Positions 46,498 to 57,161 of a DNA stretch of 64,000 nucleotides are shown here, piece by piece. The first letter of the stretch is position 1. Each line of letters begins with the position of its first letter. Source of the DNA: Virgibacillus sp. SK37 (GTDB lineage: Bacteria > Bacillota > Bacilli > Bacillales > Amphibacillaceae); NCBI RefSeq assembly GCF_000725285.1, contig NZ_CP007161.1, positions 1,597,911 to 1,661,910 of the forward strand, written 5' to 3'. A program made the translations under genes and the position numbers. The notes under the pieces are model-generated. The model ran no database searches, was not told the origin of the DNA, and worked only from the letters and a program-made list of their open reading frames with translations.

Positions 46498-46520
46498 CTG
46501 CGAATGAATTCTGACTTTTT
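46480..46520 (+). terminator. Terminator after racE
   Basis: AGTCAGAATTCAT pairs with ATGAATTCTGACT, followed by TTTT. The left arm includes the last codons of racE. Confidence 0.9.
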
Positions 46521-46708
46521 GTTGTTTAAGAACTATAAAAGACTTTAACTCAGTCGCCTAAGGTAAATGTTAGTTTTCAAACCAATTCTAAATATAGATA
46601 AACTCCTCACTTCTCCTTATGTTTTTTTAATAAATTTTAAGTTGAATGGTCTATTTTAAGGCAAGGCTCGTATATATAGTAGTACAAACCATCATAGGGG
46701 GTAGTGAC

Positions 46709-47785
46709 ATGCTGAAGCGCGGTTTAATTGTAACAGGTGCTGTAACGCTTTCGATTATATTGACAGGGTGTTTTCAGGGAGAACAATCATTAGAGGAAAT
46801 GGATCCGCCGAAAAATGCTGAGGAAGTTGATAAACTGGAAAAACCTGAACAAGAAAGTGAAGCAAAGGAAAATGAGGAAACAGATGGAGAGGAAGCTCCA
46901 GCCGAAATGGTTGCTCGCCAATTATATTTACTTGATGCGAATGGAATGGTTGCAGCTCAAACAGTAGAATTGCCTAAACCAGAAACAAACGAAGTAGCAA
47001 GTCAGGTATTGGAATATCTAGTAAAAGGCGGCCCTGTTACGTCTCTTTTGCCAAATGGATTCCAGGCAGTCCTGCCGGAAGGTACAGAAATACTCGGAAT
47101 GGATTTACAGGAAGACGGTACGATGATTGTAGATGTTTCGAAAGAGTTTGAGAACTATAAAGCGGAAGAGGAATTAAAAATACTTGAATCGATGACACAT
47201 ACGCTAACGCAATTTGACAGTGTGAATAAGATACAACTTAGGGTAAATGGCTACCCATTAAGTGAAATGCCTGTAAACGGGACTCCGATCAATGAGGGTT
47301 ATTCTAAGGCTAATGGGATTAACATAACAGAAACAGACACTCTTGACTTGATTGGAAGTAAACCTGTAACGATGTATTATCCTACACAGCATAATGAAAA
47401 CCGTTACTATGTACCAGTAACTCAATATATTGAAACAGATAGTGAAAATACGTACCAATCTATCGTCCAGGCTCTACTCGAAGGACCTGGCTTCAATACA
47501 AATATAAAGCATGTATTTAATGCGAAAACTTTGATTACAAAAGCACCTAAATTAGAAGATGGGGTGTTAGAGATCGAGTTTAGTAAGGATATACTACAGG
47601 ATCAAGATAAGTCAATGATCTCAGATGAAGTAATGGAAACATTGGTTCGCACTCTTACGGAACAGCAATCAATTGATGCTGTGGAAGTAAGTGTAGAGGG
47701 AATTGAAAAAATAGTTAATGAGAATGGTGAAGCCTATAGTAAACCTGTAACCAAACAAACATTTATGCCTACTGAAAAACTATAG
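46709..47785 (+). CDS. gerM: Spore germination/sporulation lipoprotein GerM
   Basis: 358-residue lipoprotein with a signal peptide and lipobox LTGC (cysteine at about residue 20), then an acidic linker and two GerM (GMN) domains (about 85-190 and 225-345). In B. subtilis GerM is mother-cell expressed and acts in the engulfed forespore envelope with SpoIIIAG. The ATG at 46709 is preferred because GGGGG lies seven bases before it; a longer ORF from 46646 would spoil the signal peptide. Terminator follows. Confidence 0.93.
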   Translation: MLKRGLIVTGAVTLSIILTGCFQGEQSLEEMDPPKNAEEVDKLEKPEQESEAKENEETDGEEAPAEMVARQLYLLDANGMVAAQTVELPKPETNEVASQVLEYLVKGGPVTSLLPNGFQAVLPEGTEILGMDLQEDGTMIVDVSKEFENYKAEEELKILESMTHTLTQFDSVNKIQLRVNGYPLSEMPVNGTPINEGYSKANGINITETDTLDLIGSKPVTMYYPTQHNENRYYVPVTQYIETDSENTYQSIVQALLEGPGFNTNIKHVFNAKTLITKAPKLEDGVLEIEFSKDILQDQDKSMISDEVMETLVRTLTEQQSIDAVEVSVEGIEKIVNENGEAYSKPVTKQTFMPTEKL

Positions 47786-47789
47786 AAGG

Positions 47790-47819
47790 AAGGGGCTTGC
47801 AAAAGCCTCTTCTTTTTTC
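47790..47819 (+). terminator. Terminator after gerM
   Basis: AAGGGGCTT pairs with AAGCCTCTT (one G-T pair), followed by TCTTTTTT. Confidence 0.85.
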
Positions 47820-47833
47820 CGTTACTAAGAAAA

Positions 47834-47886
47834 AGCGAGTTTTAGCCTGTCTTCCACCCGCGTGCTTACACTTTTGTTCTGTAAAT
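47834..47886 (-). repeat. Short dispersed repeat, second copy
   Basis: Minus-strand CAGAACAAAAGTGTAAGC (47864-47881) repeats the sequence at 11777-11794 with one mismatch. No gene is visible in the surrounding 47820-48000; a 12-codon remnant (K-E-E-L-A-K-M...) on the minus strand is too short to call. Confidence 0.55.
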
Positions 47887-48026
47887 GGCTTTAGTTAGTT
47901 GGCCATATGTTGATGCTCCATCTTTGCAAGCTCTTCTTTAGCTGATTGTGTTCTCGATTATGTATTAACATGTTGATTTACGGAAAAATATGTTAAGCTA
48001 ATTGTTGAAACAAGGAGGAATTTATA

Positions 48027-48773
48027 ATGAGAAACGATCAAAGAAATTCAGATGATTTACGTGCTATTAAGATAACAACAGAGTATATAAGCCATCCAGA
48101 AGGCTCTGTACTGATTGAGGTTGGAAACACTAAAGTTATATGTAATGCAAGTATTGAAGATAGAGTTCCTCCATTTATGCGTGGACAGGGGAAAGGGTGG
48201 ATTACTGCGGAATATGCAATGCTTCCCCGAGCCACAGAACAAAGAAACATTAGGGAGTCTTCAAAAGGAAAAGTGAGCGGCCGGACCATGGAGATACAAC
48301 GTTTGATAGGAAGAGCTTTACGATCCGTTGTTGACCTTGATAAAATTGGTGAACGTACTGTCTGGGTCGACTGTGATGTAATTCAAGCAGATGGTGGCAC
48401 ACGTACGGCCTCCATTACCGGTGCATTTGTAGCTGTAGTTCTGGCATTTGGTGAATTGCTTAATAAAGGTACAATCGGTAAAATGCCTGTAAGAGATTTT
48501 CTAGGTGCAACATCGGTTGGTGTCTTATCAAATGGAAACGAAATACTGGATCTCAACTATTTGGAAGACTCTGAAGCACAAGTAGATATGAATGTTGTCA
48601 TGACTGGTTCAGGAGAATTTGTAGAAATACAAGGTACGGGAGAAGAATCAACATTCACTAATGATCAGTTAATGAAAATGTTGAAGCTCGCTAATGATGG
48701 ACTTCAAGAGATCTTTCAAATTCAACGCACTATGCTTGGTGGTCTGTCCGATAGAATTGGTGAAACGAAATAA
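48027..48773 (+). CDS. rph: Ribonuclease PH
   Basis: Phosphorolytic 3'-5' exoribonuclease that trims tRNA 3' ends. The 248-residue protein has the typical [26 protein letters not shown] and the phosphate-binding [15 protein letters not shown] (about 86-100), then [30 protein letters not shown] precedes the ATG. It is followed 11 bases later by the ITPase gene, as in B. subtilis. Confidence 0.97.
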   Translation: MRNDQRNSDDLRAIKITTEYISHPEGSVLIEVGNTKVICNASIEDRVPPFMRGQGKGWITAEYAMLPRATEQRNIRESSKGKVSGRTMEIQRLIGRALRSVVDLDKIGERTVWVDCDVIQADGGTRTASITGAFVAVVLAFGELLNKGTIGKMPVRDFLGATSVGVLSNGNEILDLNYLEDSEAQVDMNVVMTGSGEFVEIQGTGEESTFTNDQLMKMLKLANDGLQEIFQIQRTMLGGLSDRIGETK

Positions 48774-48784
48774 GGGTGAAAAAC

Positions 48785-49378
48785 ATGAAGGAAATTATAA
48801 TTGCGACAAAGAATAAAGGTAAAGCAGATGAATTTAAGAGTTTTTTTAAAAAGTATGGGGTAAGCGTGAAATCGCTTTTAGATTTCCAAGAAGTAATGCC
48901 AGATGTAGATGAAACAGGCTCTACGTTCGAAGAAAATGCTGCACTGAAGGCAGAAGAGATTTCTGCAATGCTTTCCATTCCAGTTCTGGCAGATGACTCT
49001 GGTTTGGTTATTGATGCGTTAAATGGGGAGCCTGGAATATACTCAGCCAGGTATGCTGGTGAACCAAAAAACGATCAAGCTAACTTAAATAAAGTGCTGC
49101 AAGAACTCCAAAATGTTCCAAAAGATAATAGAAAAGCTAGGTTTGTTTGTGTTCTGGCTATCGCTATGCCTGGTGAAGCTACAGTATTCCGCACAGGATA
49201 CTGTGAAGGAGAAATAGCCTTTTCCCCTAGAGGTGAACACGGTTTCGGATATGATCCAATATTTATACCTCAAGGCTGTAATTATACAATGGCTGAACTG
49301 TCAGCAAAGGAAAAGAATGAAATTAGCCATCGGAGTAATGCGATTAATCAGTTGGAGGACTGGATAATAAGTATATAA
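48785..49378 (+). CDS. rdgB: XTP/dITP diphosphatase (Ham1/RdgB family)
   Basis: Hydrolyses non-canonical purine nucleotides so they are not put into DNA. The 197-residue protein has ATKNKGKADEF (about 7-17), the catalytic DDSGLVIDAL (about 68-77) and the C-terminal RSNAI. The ATG at 48785 is preferred because AAGGGTG lies before it; the GTG three codons upstream is inside that site. It is ysnA in B. subtilis. Confidence 0.93.
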   Translation: MKEIIIATKNKGKADEFKSFFKKYGVSVKSLLDFQEVMPDVDETGSTFEENAALKAEEISAMLSIPVLADDSGLVIDALNGEPGIYSARYAGEPKNDQANLNKVLQELQNVPKDNRKARFVCVLAIAMPGEATVFRTGYCEGEIAFSPRGEHGFGYDPIFIPQGCNYTMAELSAKEKNEISHRSNAINQLEDWIISI

Positions 49379-49404
49379 GAATATCTAAAAAGGTAGGTAT
49401 ATTT

Positions 49405-49914
49405 ATGACACGCGTTCTAATCATAAGTGACAGCCATGGACTTACTAGTGATATTTTATCCATCAGAGACAGGGAAAACGCAGATTATATGATCCATTGT
49501 GGAGACTCGGAGTTAGATGCTGATGCTAAAGAATTAGATCAGTTTTATGTAGTTGGAGGGAATTGTGACTTTGACAATCGATATCCTACAGAGCAAGTGT
49601 TAACAATAAACGAGATAACTTTTTGTATTGTGCATGGCCACCTGCATCAAGTCAAATCGAATTTACTGATGCTTGGTTATCGAGCTGAAGAACTAGGTGC
49701 CCAAGTTGTTTGTTTCGGTCATACCCATATTGCTGGTGCTGAACAAGTGGGGAACCAGCTGTTTATCAATCCAGGAAGCATTCGCTTACCGAGAGGACGT
49801 AAAGAAGCTACTTATGCAATAATGGAGTGGGAAACTTCTTCAAATATTGCCGTCTCTTTTTATGAGGCGAACGGAGACCCAATAAATGAATTATTTTATA
49901 ATGCAACAATCTAA
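49405..49914 (+). CDS. ysnB: YfcE/MJ0936 family metallophosphoesterase (YsnB)
   Basis: 169-residue metal-dependent phosphoesterase. All ligands are present: ISDSHG (about 6-11), HCGDSEL (about 32), GGNCD (about 50), HGHLH (about 74), GHTH (about 107) and NPGS. Substrate unknown. AAAAGGTAGG precedes the ATG. It ends the rph-rdgB-ysnB unit; a GC-poor stem-loop (AAGCTTATC with GATAAGCTT at 49921-49958) follows without a T-run. Confidence 0.9.
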   Translation: MTRVLIISDSHGLTSDILSIRDRENADYMIHCGDSELDADAKELDQFYVVGGNCDFDNRYPTEQVLTINEITFCIVHGHLHQVKSNLLMLGYRAEELGAQVVCFGHTHIAGAEQVGNQLFINPGSIRLPRGRKEATYAIMEWETSSNIAVSFYEANGDPINELFYNATI

Positions 49915-49981
49915 AATGAAAAGCTTATCAGTCTCTAATGGAAGAGATTGATAAGCTTTCAAAAAAAATATATTTAATGTG

Positions 49982-50010
49982 TTGACAAATCTATTAATAA
50001 AACATATAAT
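49982..50010 (+). promoter_or_regulatory. Consensus promoter of the tRNA pair
   Basis: Perfect TTGACA (49982-49987), 17 bases, perfect TATAAT (50005-50010). Strong stable-RNA promoter. Confidence 0.9.
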
Positions 50011-50056
50011 GATTCTTGTCCGTTAAAAAAGTATCATTATTAATTAATTTCTACAT

Positions 50057-50130
50057 GCGGGTGTAGTTTAGTGGTAAAACCTCAGCCTTCCAAGCTGATG
50101 ATGAGGGTTCGATTCCCTTCACCCGCTCCA
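50057..50130 (+). tRNA. tRNA-Gly (anticodon TCC)
   Basis: 74 bases including an encoded CCA. The acceptor arms GCGGGTG and CACCCGC pair fully; the anticodon loop CTTCCAA gives anticodon TCC; the T-loop is GGTTCGATTCC. It is transcribed from the consensus promoter just upstream. Confidence 0.97.
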
Positions 50131-50143
50131 TACATAACCTTAT

Positions 50144-50217
50144 GTCCCAGTAGCTCAGCTGGATAGAGCAACAGCCTTCTAAGCTGTGGGTCGCAGGTTC
50201 GAATCCTGCCTGGGACG
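50144..50217 (+). tRNA. tRNA-Arg (anticodon TCT), no encoded CCA
   Basis: 74 bases. Acceptor arms GTCCCAG and CTGGGAC pair; the anticodon loop CTTCTAA gives TCT; T-loop GGTTCGAATCC; discriminator G at 50217. The next bases are TCA, so CCA must be added by CCA transferase. It reads AGA/AGG codons, common in this AT-rich genome. Confidence 0.97.
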
Positions 50218-50222
50218 TCACC

Positions 50223-50256
50223 AAGGAGAAACCTATTCATGGGTTTCTCCTTTTTT
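50223..50256 (+). terminator. Terminator after the tRNA genes
   Basis: AAGGAGAAACC pairs with GGTTTCTCCTT around a short loop, followed by TTTT. Confidence 0.9.
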
Positions 50257-50368
50257 CACTATAATTCTCCTTTTTAAATTGTTTAAATACGATACTGATG
50301 GGGAATGTATATCAAATAGTAAAACATAGATACTATTAGTACATCATGGATAAGAAAGGAGGGAAGTA

Positions 50369-51349
50369 ATGGAACCTCACGCAAGTAATGTAATTCTTTT
50401 CCCTAAGTGGAAAAGTGTTTTGGAGGAGGAAAGTCTTCAGGCACTAAAGGAAAAAAGATATGAACAAGCATTAACAAAGCTTGATGAATTGATAAGTTAC
50501 CAGGTAGATAGCCATGAGGTTATGGTAGGAAAATTAATATGTCTTATGGAATTAGAGAGGGAGAATGAAGCTCAAGAAATCTGTGAAGATTTGTTAAAAG
50601 ATAGAGACCAGCATTATTATCACTATCTTCATGTATATTTAACCCTGTTATTTCAAACAAATCAATATCAATTACTTATGGAGCAAGTGGAGGATGAATA
50701 TGCCTCTGGAAAAACTCCAATCGAAATGAAAGAGCAGTTTGACCAGCTCTACAGTATGAGTAAAAAAATGCAGCTCGATGTAACGATTGATCGAACGACT
50801 ACATATATGAATGAACTTGAAGAAGCAGTAATTCATAAAAATCATGCAGAACAGTGGAGAATAATAGATAAGTTACGTAATATAGATATGCGACCATCTA
50901 AAAATGTTATTACTTATCTGGCCGATGAAGAAATACACCCGGTAAATAAAACAGCCTTGTTTCGTTGGCTGCAACAGAGTGAGTTTGAGACGACTGTAAC
51001 TATAAACAAATTGGGACATACACTGAATATTGTTCCTATAGAAACGGAGCAAATGATGGAACAATCCTTTATTAAAGAAATTGTCCTCCTTTTGCGCGAC
51101 TTGGAACAACAAGATCCATCTATGTTTCAGTTGGTAAATAAGCTACTTTATCGGTATGCTTATGTTCGTTATCCACTTTCGCCTCCTGGTGAAGATATTG
51201 AGAGTATAGTAAGTGCCTTAATAACGATTGGTAAGGAATATGTTAGTATACATAATTTGGTGGAAAATGATATAAATGATAGAGTGAATAAATATATAGA
51301 AGAAATAAAATTTTGTGAAGCACTTTATCTGAGCATTATTGAAGAATGA
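50369..51349 (+). CDS. ysoA: TPR-like protein YsoA
   Basis: 326-residue soluble protein of antiparallel helices; the N-terminal half (about 15-110) has tetratricopeptide-like pairs (ALKEKRYEQALTKLDELI). Function unknown. It sits between the tRNAs and tig as ysoA does in B. subtilis. The ATG follows AAGGAGGG. No membrane segment. Confidence 0.85.
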   Translation: MEPHASNVILFPKWKSVLEEESLQALKEKRYEQALTKLDELISYQVDSHEVMVGKLICLMELERENEAQEICEDLLKDRDQHYYHYLHVYLTLLFQTNQYQLLMEQVEDEYASGKTPIEMKEQFDQLYSMSKKMQLDVTIDRTTTYMNELEEAVIHKNHAEQWRIIDKLRNIDMRPSKNVITYLADEEIHPVNKTALFRWLQQSEFETTVTINKLGHTLNIVPIETEQMMEQSFIKEIVLLLRDLEQQDPSMFQLVNKLLYRYAYVRYPLSPPGEDIESIVSALITIGKEYVSIHNLVENDINDRVNKYIEEIKFCEALYLSIIEE

Positions 51350-51368
51350 ATGGATTAAATGGAAATGC

Positions 51369-51396
51369 TTGAAAGGCATACTAATTATGTTATAAT
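51369..51396 (+). promoter_or_regulatory. Sigma-A promoter of tig
   Basis: TTGAAA at 51369-51374, a 16-base spacer, TATAAT at 51391-51396. Confidence 0.65.
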
Positions 51397-51481
51397 AAGA
51401 TGGTTGTAAATTTAAACAGTGTTTTGTTTATAGTAACGGACGTTAAAAATGTTAGAAACAATAGATTTTGGAGGGAAACTT

Positions 51482-52768
51482 ATGTCAGCAAAATGGGAAA
51501 AGCAAGAAGGAAATGAAGGAGTCTTAACAATTGAAGTATCAGCAGAGGAATTTGACAAAGCTTTGGATCAAGCATTCAAAAAAGTATCCAAAGATGTCCA
51601 AATTCCTGGATTCCGTAAAGGGAAAATTCCACGTAAGATTTTTGAAAACCGTTTTGGCGTAGAATCTTTATATCAGGATGCTGTAGATATTGTATTACCT
51701 GATGCTTACATGAAAGCAATTGAGGAAACAAATATTGAGCCTGTAGCACAACCAGAAGTGGATATTGAAACAATTGAACAAGGAAAGCCTTTAGTTTTCA
51801 CTGCTAAAGTAACTGTAAAACCGGAAGTCAAGCTTGGTGAATACAAAGGACTTGAAGTAGAGGAACAGTCCGTTGAAGTAACAGATGAAGATGTAGAAAA
51901 AGAAATCGAGCATCAACGCGAGCATCATGCCGAGTTAGTTGTTAAAGAAGAAGGCACTGTTGAAGATGGTGACACTGTAGTTATCGACTTTGAAGGTTTT
52001 CTTGGTGACGAACCTTTCGAAGGCGGAAAAGGTGAAAATCATTCCTTGGAAATTGGCTCAGGACAGTTTATACCAGGTTTTGAGGAGCAATTAATAGGTA
52101 AAAAAGCAGAAGAAGATACAGAAATCACTTTAACTTTCCCTGAAGACTATCATGCAGAAGAGTTGGCTGGTAAAGAAGCAACCTTCAAAGTTAAGATTCA
52201 TGAAGTTAAATCCAAAGAACTACCTGAATTGGATGATGAATTCGCAAAAGATGTCGACGAAGAAGTAGAAACACTTGATGAGCTTAAAAACAAGAAAAAG
52301 GAACAATTAGAAGAGCAAAAGAAACAAGAAGCTGAAAATCAGAAGCGTGAAACACTTCTTGAAAAAGCGTCTGAAAATGCAGAAGTAGTTATTCCGGAAG
52401 CAATGGTAGATACAGAGTTAGACCAAATGGTTAAAGAATTTGAACAACGTCTGCAAATGCAAGGAATGACTCTTGAAATGTACTCTCAGTTCTCTGGTCA
52501 GGACGTAGATGCTTTAAAAGAACAAATGAAAGAAGATGCAGAGAAACGTGTTAAAACAAATCTTACTTTAGAAGCTATCGTTGACAACGAAGATCTTGAA
52601 GTTTCTGAAGAAGATGTGAACGCTGAATTGGAAAACATGGCATCCATGTACGGTACAGATGTTGACCAACTGAAACAAATGCTCGGTGGGAATACAGATG
52701 CACTTAAGGGTGAACTTAAAATGAGAAAAGCAATTGACTTCTTAGTTGAGAACAGTAAAACTGTATAA
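51482..52768 (+). CDS. tig: Trigger factor
   Basis: Ribosome-bound chaperone and peptidyl-prolyl isomerase for nascent chains. The 428-residue protein has the ribosome-binding motif [17 protein letters not shown] (about 42-58), an FKBP domain (about 160-245) and the C-terminal helical arms. The ATG at 51482 follows GGAGGG by six bases; a longer ORF from 51449 lacks such a site. It precedes clpX, the universal order. Confidence 0.97.
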   Translation: MSAKWEKQEGNEGVLTIEVSAEEFDKALDQAFKKVSKDVQIPGFRKGKIPRKIFENRFGVESLYQDAVDIVLPDAYMKAIEETNIEPVAQPEVDIETIEQGKPLVFTAKVTVKPEVKLGEYKGLEVEEQSVEVTDEDVEKEIEHQREHHAELVVKEEGTVEDGDTVVIDFEGFLGDEPFEGGKGENHSLEIGSGQFIPGFEEQLIGKKAEEDTEITLTFPEDYHAEELAGKEATFKVKIHEVKSKELPELDDEFAKDVDEEVETLDELKNKKKEQLEEQKKQEAENQKRETLLEKASENAEVVIPEAMVDTELDQMVKEFEQRLQMQGMTLEMYSQFSGQDVDALKEQMKEDAEKRVKTNLTLEAIVDNEDLEVSEEDVNAELENMASMYGTDVDQLKQMLGGNTDALKGELKMRKAIDFLVENSKTV

Positions 52769-52808
52769 TAACTCTACTAAAAGGTTTAATTGCAGTTGAA
52801 TAAGGTTA

Positions 52809-52851
52809 ATATGAAAACAAGGTGCTATACTCGCACCTTGTTTTCATATTA
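52809..52851 (+). terminator. Terminator after tig
   Basis: GAAAACAAGGTGC pairs perfectly with GCACCTTGTTTTC; the right arm supplies the T-run. The 230 bases from here to clpX hold no obvious element beyond an AT-rich promoter region. Confidence 0.85.
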
Positions 52852-53082
52852 AGTCAGATTGAAGATGAAGTGTATATATATTCATTTTTGTCATATAGTA
52901 TAAGAAGCCTAATCTGAAATTTATAAGTAAAACTGGTTACCAATAATGGGTAATATATGTTTTATTAACAATTTTAAAGTATATTGTTTTGTTTTTTATT
53001 TTTGATCTGATATGATGACTATAAAAGTTGAATCCTGAATAAGTGTTTAGGAGTAGATTTAAACTTTTAGGGGTGAAGTGTA

Positions 53083-54363
53083 TTGTTTAAATTCAATGAA
53101 GAAAAAGGACAATTAAAGTGCTCGTTCTGTGGCAAGAGTCAAGATCAGGTTCGTAAGTTAGTTGCCGGTCCAGGCGTTTATATATGCGATGAATGTATTG
53201 AACTTTGCACTGAAATAGTGGAAGAGGAATTGGGAACTGAGGAGGAAACGGAGCTCAAGGAAATCCCAAAACCAAAAGAAATATGTGAAACGCTGGACGA
53301 TTATGTAATTGGTCAGGACAAAGCAAAAAAGAATTTATCAGTAGCAGTTTATAACCATTATAAACGGATAAATTCCCCTAAGACTTCAACTGACGATGTA
53401 GAACTTTCAAAGAGTAATATTGCGATGCTTGGGCCAACCGGTAGTGGTAAAACATTACTTGCTCAAACGCTAGCCAGGATTATTAATGTACCTTTTGCGA
53501 TGGCAGATGCGACATCCTTGACAGAAGCAGGCTACGTTGGTGAGGATGTAGAGAATATCCTTCTTAAATTAATTCAAGCAGCAGATTATGATGTTGAAAA
53601 GGCAGAAAAAGGAATTATTTATATTGATGAGATCGATAAAGTTGCGCGCAAATCTGAGAACCCGTCGATAACACGAGATGTTTCTGGCGAAGGTGTCCAA
53701 CAAGCGTTATTGAAAATTCTTGAGGGAACAGTTGCAAGTGTTCCACCACAAGGCGGACGTAAACATCCACATCAAGAGTTCATTCAAATTGATACTACCA
53801 ACATTCTATTTATAGTTGGTGGAGCTTTCGATGGAATTGACCAAGTAATTAAACGCCGTCTTGGAAAGAAGGTTATTGGCTTTGGTGCCAATGAAAAACA
53901 ACAAGATCTAGAGATGGGCGAACTACTCTCCAAGGTGTTACCTGAAGATCTCCTTCGCTATGGTTTAATACCGGAATTTATAGGAAGAATACCTGTTATT
54001 GGCAGTCTAACACCATTGGATGAGGATGCTTTGGTTGAAATACTAACTAAGCCGAAAAATGCTTTGGTCAAGCAATATGAAAAATTATTCCAAATCGATA
54101 ATGTTGAACTGGAATTTGAAGAAGAATCGTTACGTGAGATTGCCAAAAAAGCAATAGAAAGAAAAACCGGTGCTCGTGGTCTTCGTTCTATTATAGAAGG
54201 CATCATGCTTGATGTAATGTTTGAGTTGCCTTCCAGAGAAGATATTGAAAGATGTATTATTACAAAAAATACAGTAATAGAAGAAGATGGTAGTCCAAAA
54301 CTGGTGTTTAGAGATGGAACAGTTAAAGAAGGAAATAAGAAGCTACCAAAAGAGAGTGCTTAA
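53083..54363 (+). CDS. clpX: ATP-dependent protease ATP-binding subunit ClpX
   Basis: AAA+ unfoldase that feeds tagged proteins to ClpP. The 426-residue protein has the N-terminal C4 zinc finger (CSFCG ... CDECIELC, about 12-40), Walker A GPTGSGKT (about 117), Walker B IIYIDEID (about 180), the pore loop GYVGEDV and the ClpP-contact loop with IGFGA. A TTG start follows AGGGGTGA. A terminator follows; in B. subtilis lonB would be next but is missing. Confidence 0.97.
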   Translation: MFKFNEEKGQLKCSFCGKSQDQVRKLVAGPGVYICDECIELCTEIVEEELGTEEETELKEIPKPKEICETLDDYVIGQDKAKKNLSVAVYNHYKRINSPKTSTDDVELSKSNIAMLGPTGSGKTLLAQTLARIINVPFAMADATSLTEAGYVGEDVENILLKLIQAADYDVEKAEKGIIYIDEIDKVARKSENPSITRDVSGEGVQQALLKILEGTVASVPPQGGRKHPHQEFIQIDTTNILFIVGGAFDGIDQVIKRRLGKKVIGFGANEKQQDLEMGELLSKVLPEDLLRYGLIPEFIGRIPVIGSLTPLDEDALVEILTKPKNALVKQYEKLFQIDNVELEFEEESLREIAKKAIERKTGARGLRSIIEGIMLDVMFELPSREDIERCIITKNTVIEEDGSPKLVFRDGTVKEGNKKLPKESA

Positions 54364-54382
54364 TTATAAAGTCTAAAGAAGG

Positions 54383-54429
54383 AGACTGGCTAGTCGTTTC
54401 AATTAGAAATGACTGTAGTCAGTCTTTTT
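54383..54429 (+). terminator. Terminator after clpX
   Basis: AGACTGGCTAGTC pairs with GACTGTAGTCAGTCT (imperfect) around GTTTC/GAAAT, followed by TTTTT. Confidence 0.8.
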
Positions 54430-54830
54430 CATTGGGAAATAAGAAATTCCAAAGGATTATTTGTTTTAATGCCATGAGAACCATGTGCAGACCAACGCTT
54501 CTTTTAGTTGATTTTTTAAAAACTCTTTCGGCATGGAGAGAATTTCACACATAAATAACACCTGCGACTAAAAGTAAAATAGTATCTTGCTGATAGCGAA
54601 TACTTTATAAAAACTCTGCAACCGGTGTTCTGATTTGTTTCTAAATTACATGTTTAGTATAATTTTGAAGGTGAATACTAAAAGTAGGTTATAGTATTGA
54701 TTGTGTTAAGAAATTGAGCTTTACAATGTTAGAAGAATTCATTAGACTTTAAGAACATATGAACAAAAGTTATCGAATGTATTGATTCTTCGTATATTTG
54801 TAAATTACATAATAATTGGAGGCGTAAACA
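54430..54830. other. 400-base gap between clpX and lonA without a recognised element
   Basis: AT-rich, no convincing ORF on either strand. B. subtilis has lonB here; I find no lonB-like coding remnant. A lonA promoter must lie in it, but no -35/-10 pair with good spacing stands out, and there is no CtsR-type tandem heptamer. Confidence 0.6.
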
Positions 54831-57161
54831 ATGATTAAAGAGACTATTCAACTCCCCCTCCTTCCATTACGTGGTTTGCTTGTCTTTCCATCCATGGTGT
54901 TGCACTTGGATGTAGGACGAGATAAATCGATTGCTGCTTTGGAAAAAGCGATGATGGGTGACCAAACCATTTTTCTTGCTGCTCAAAAGAAAGTTAGTAT
55001 AGATGAGCCAGATCCTGATGAAATCTTTCAGGTGGGTACTGTAGCAAAAGTGAATCAAATGCTTAAGCTCCCAAATGGAACAATCAGGGTTTTGGTGGAA
55101 GGATTATATCGCGCGGAGATCGCGCGGTTTATTGAAGATGATGATGAATTTATGGTTGAATATGTAAGAATAGAAGAAGTGCATGAAGATGAGAATGAAG
55201 AAGAAGCTTTAATGCGCTCTTTATTAGAACAATTTGAGCAATACACAAAAATATCTCGCAAGGTAACGAAAGACATTTATTCTACTGTAGCGGATATTGA
55301 AGAACCTGGGAGACTTGCTGATATCATAACCTCCCATTTGACCTTACGAATTAATGAAAAACAAGAATTACTGGAAATGGTCAATGTCCGTAAAAGACTA
55401 CAAAGGCTTGTCAAATTGATCTCTAATGAGAAAAAAGTAATTGATTTGGAGAAAAAAATAGGGCAACGAGTAAAAACCTCAATGGAAAAAACTCAAAAAG
55501 AGTATTATTTACGAGAACAGTTGAAAGCAATTCAACAAGAACTTGGTGAAAAAGATGGTAAAAGTGGCGAAGTAAATGAACTTAGGGAAAAGATAGAGCA
55601 GTCTGATATGCCTGAGCATATTCGGCAAGTAGCCACCAAGGAACTAAGTCGTTTTGAAAAGGTACCTCAAAGTTCTGCTGAAAGTTCTGTGATAAGAAAT
55701 TATTTGGATTGGTTACTACAATTGCCTTGGACAAATGCTACGGAAGATACTATTGATATTCAACGTGCAGAGAGTATTTTGAATCACGATCATTACGGCT
55801 TGGAAAAAGTAAAAGAACGTATTCTGGAATATCTAGCTGTACAGAAATTGACCAATTCTATTAAGGGACCGATTCTTTGTCTTGTTGGACCTCCTGGAGT
55901 TGGAAAAACTTCATTAGCCAAGTCGATTGCAAGATCTATTAATCGAAATTTCGTTCGTATCTCCTTAGGTGGTGTGCGCGATGAAGCTGAAATTAGGGGA
56001 CATAGAAGGACTTATATTGGTGCAATGCCTGGTCGTATTATCCAGGGAATGAAAAAAGCTAAAACCATCAATCCAGTCTTTCTATTAGATGAGCTTGATA
56101 AAATGTCAAATGACTTTCGAGGAGACCCCTCCTCAGCTATGCTGGAAGTTTTAGACCCTGAGCAAAATAATAGCTTTAGTGATCACTTCATCGAAGAAAC
56201 ATATGATTTATCAAACGTACTCTTTATTGCCACGGCTAACTATGTTAATAATATACCTGGTCCACTTCTTGACCGTATGGAACTTATTTCTATCGCTGGT
56301 TATACAGAGGTGGAAAAACTACACATTGCGAAGGAGCATTTGCTACCTAAGCAAGTGAAAGAAAATGGGTTGAAGAAAGCTAATCTACAAGTAAGAGACG
56401 AAGCATTATTGAAAGTAATCCGTAAGTACACGCGAGAAGCCGGAGTTCGTAACTTAGAAAGACAACTAGCAGCATTGTGTAGAAAGGCTGCTAAAATTAT
56501 TATTTCTAATGAAAAGAAAAGAGTTATTATTACGGAAAACAGCTTAGAAGAGCTGCTTGGAAAACCAGTTTACAGATACGGATTAATGGAGAAGGAAGAT
56601 CAGGTAGGTACTGCTACTGGACTTGCATACACTTCTGCTGGGGGAGATACCCTTTCTATCGAGGTATCACAATACCCAGGAAAAGGTAAATTAACCTTAA
56701 CCGGGAAATTAGGTGAAGTAATGCAAGAATCTGCTCAAGCAGCGTTTAGTTACATTAGATCAAGAGCAGAAGAATTAAATATTGACCCAGATTTCCACCA
56801 GAAATTTGATATTCACATTCATGTTCCAGAAGGGGCTACACCAAAGGACGGTCCATCCGCTGGGATAACGATGGCAACAGCGCTGGTTTCTTCACTTACA
56901 GGAAGAGCTGTAAAGAAAGAAGTAGGCATGACAGGAGAAATTACACTAAGAGGCAGAGTATTGCCAATAGGTGGATTAAAAGAGAAATCGTTAAGTGCTC
57001 ATAGAGCTGGTATTAGGACAATTATAATTCCAAAAGAAAACGAAAAAAATATCGAGGACATACCTGAGAGTGTCCGTAAAGATCTTACTTTTATACCTGT
57101 TAGTCACTTGGATCAGGTATTGGAGCACGCATTAGTGGGGGAGAACAATGAAAATAACTAA
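54831..57161 (+). CDS. lonA: ATP-dependent protease LonA
   Basis: 776-residue cytosolic AAA+ serine protease. Domains: N-terminal substrate domain (about 1-205), coiled coil, AAA+ domain with Walker A GPPGVGKT (about residue 353) and Walker [10 protein letters not shown], and the protease domain with catalytic serine in PKDGPSAGI (about 676) and lysine in LPIGGLKEK (about 719). GGAGG precedes the ATG. The last 14 bases overlap engB. Confidence 0.97.
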   Translation: MIKETIQLPLLPLRGLLVFPSMVLHLDVGRDKSIAALEKAMMGDQTIFLAAQKKVSIDEPDPDEIFQVGTVAKVNQMLKLPNGTIRVLVEGLYRAEIARFIEDDDEFMVEYVRIEEVHEDENEEEALMRSLLEQFEQYTKISRKVTKDIYSTVADIEEPGRLADIITSHLTLRINEKQELLEMVNVRKRLQRLVKLISNEKKVIDLEKKIGQRVKTSMEKTQKEYYLREQLKAIQQELGEKDGKSGEVNELREKIEQSDMPEHIRQVATKELSRFEKVPQSSAESSVIRNYLDWLLQLPWTNATEDTIDIQRAESILNHDHYGLEKVKERILEYLAVQKLTNSIKGPILCLVGPPGVGKTSLAKSIARSINRNFVRISLGGVRDEAEIRGHRRTYIGAMPGRIIQGMKKAKTINPVFLLDELDKMSNDFRGDPSSAMLEVLDPEQNNSFSDHFIEETYDLSNVLFIATANYVNNIPGPLLDRMELISIAGYTEVEKLHIAKEHLLPKQVKENGLKKANLQVRDEALLKVIRKYTREAGVRNLERQLAALCRKAAKIIISNEKKRVIITENSLEELLGKPVYRYGLMEKEDQVGTATGLAYTSAGGDTLSIEVSQYPGKGKLTLTGKLGEVMQESAQAAFSYIRSRAEELNIDPDFHQKFDIHIHVPEGATPKDGPSAGITMATALVSSLTGRAVKKEVGMTGEITLRGRVLPIGGLKEKSLSAHRAGIRTIIIPKENEKNIEDIPESVRKDLTFIPVSHLDQVLEHALVGENNENN

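Noticed and set aside
49917-49968. Terminator after ysnB
   Set aside because: The stem is good, but it is followed by A rather than T on the plus strand, so it is mentioned only as a stem-loop.
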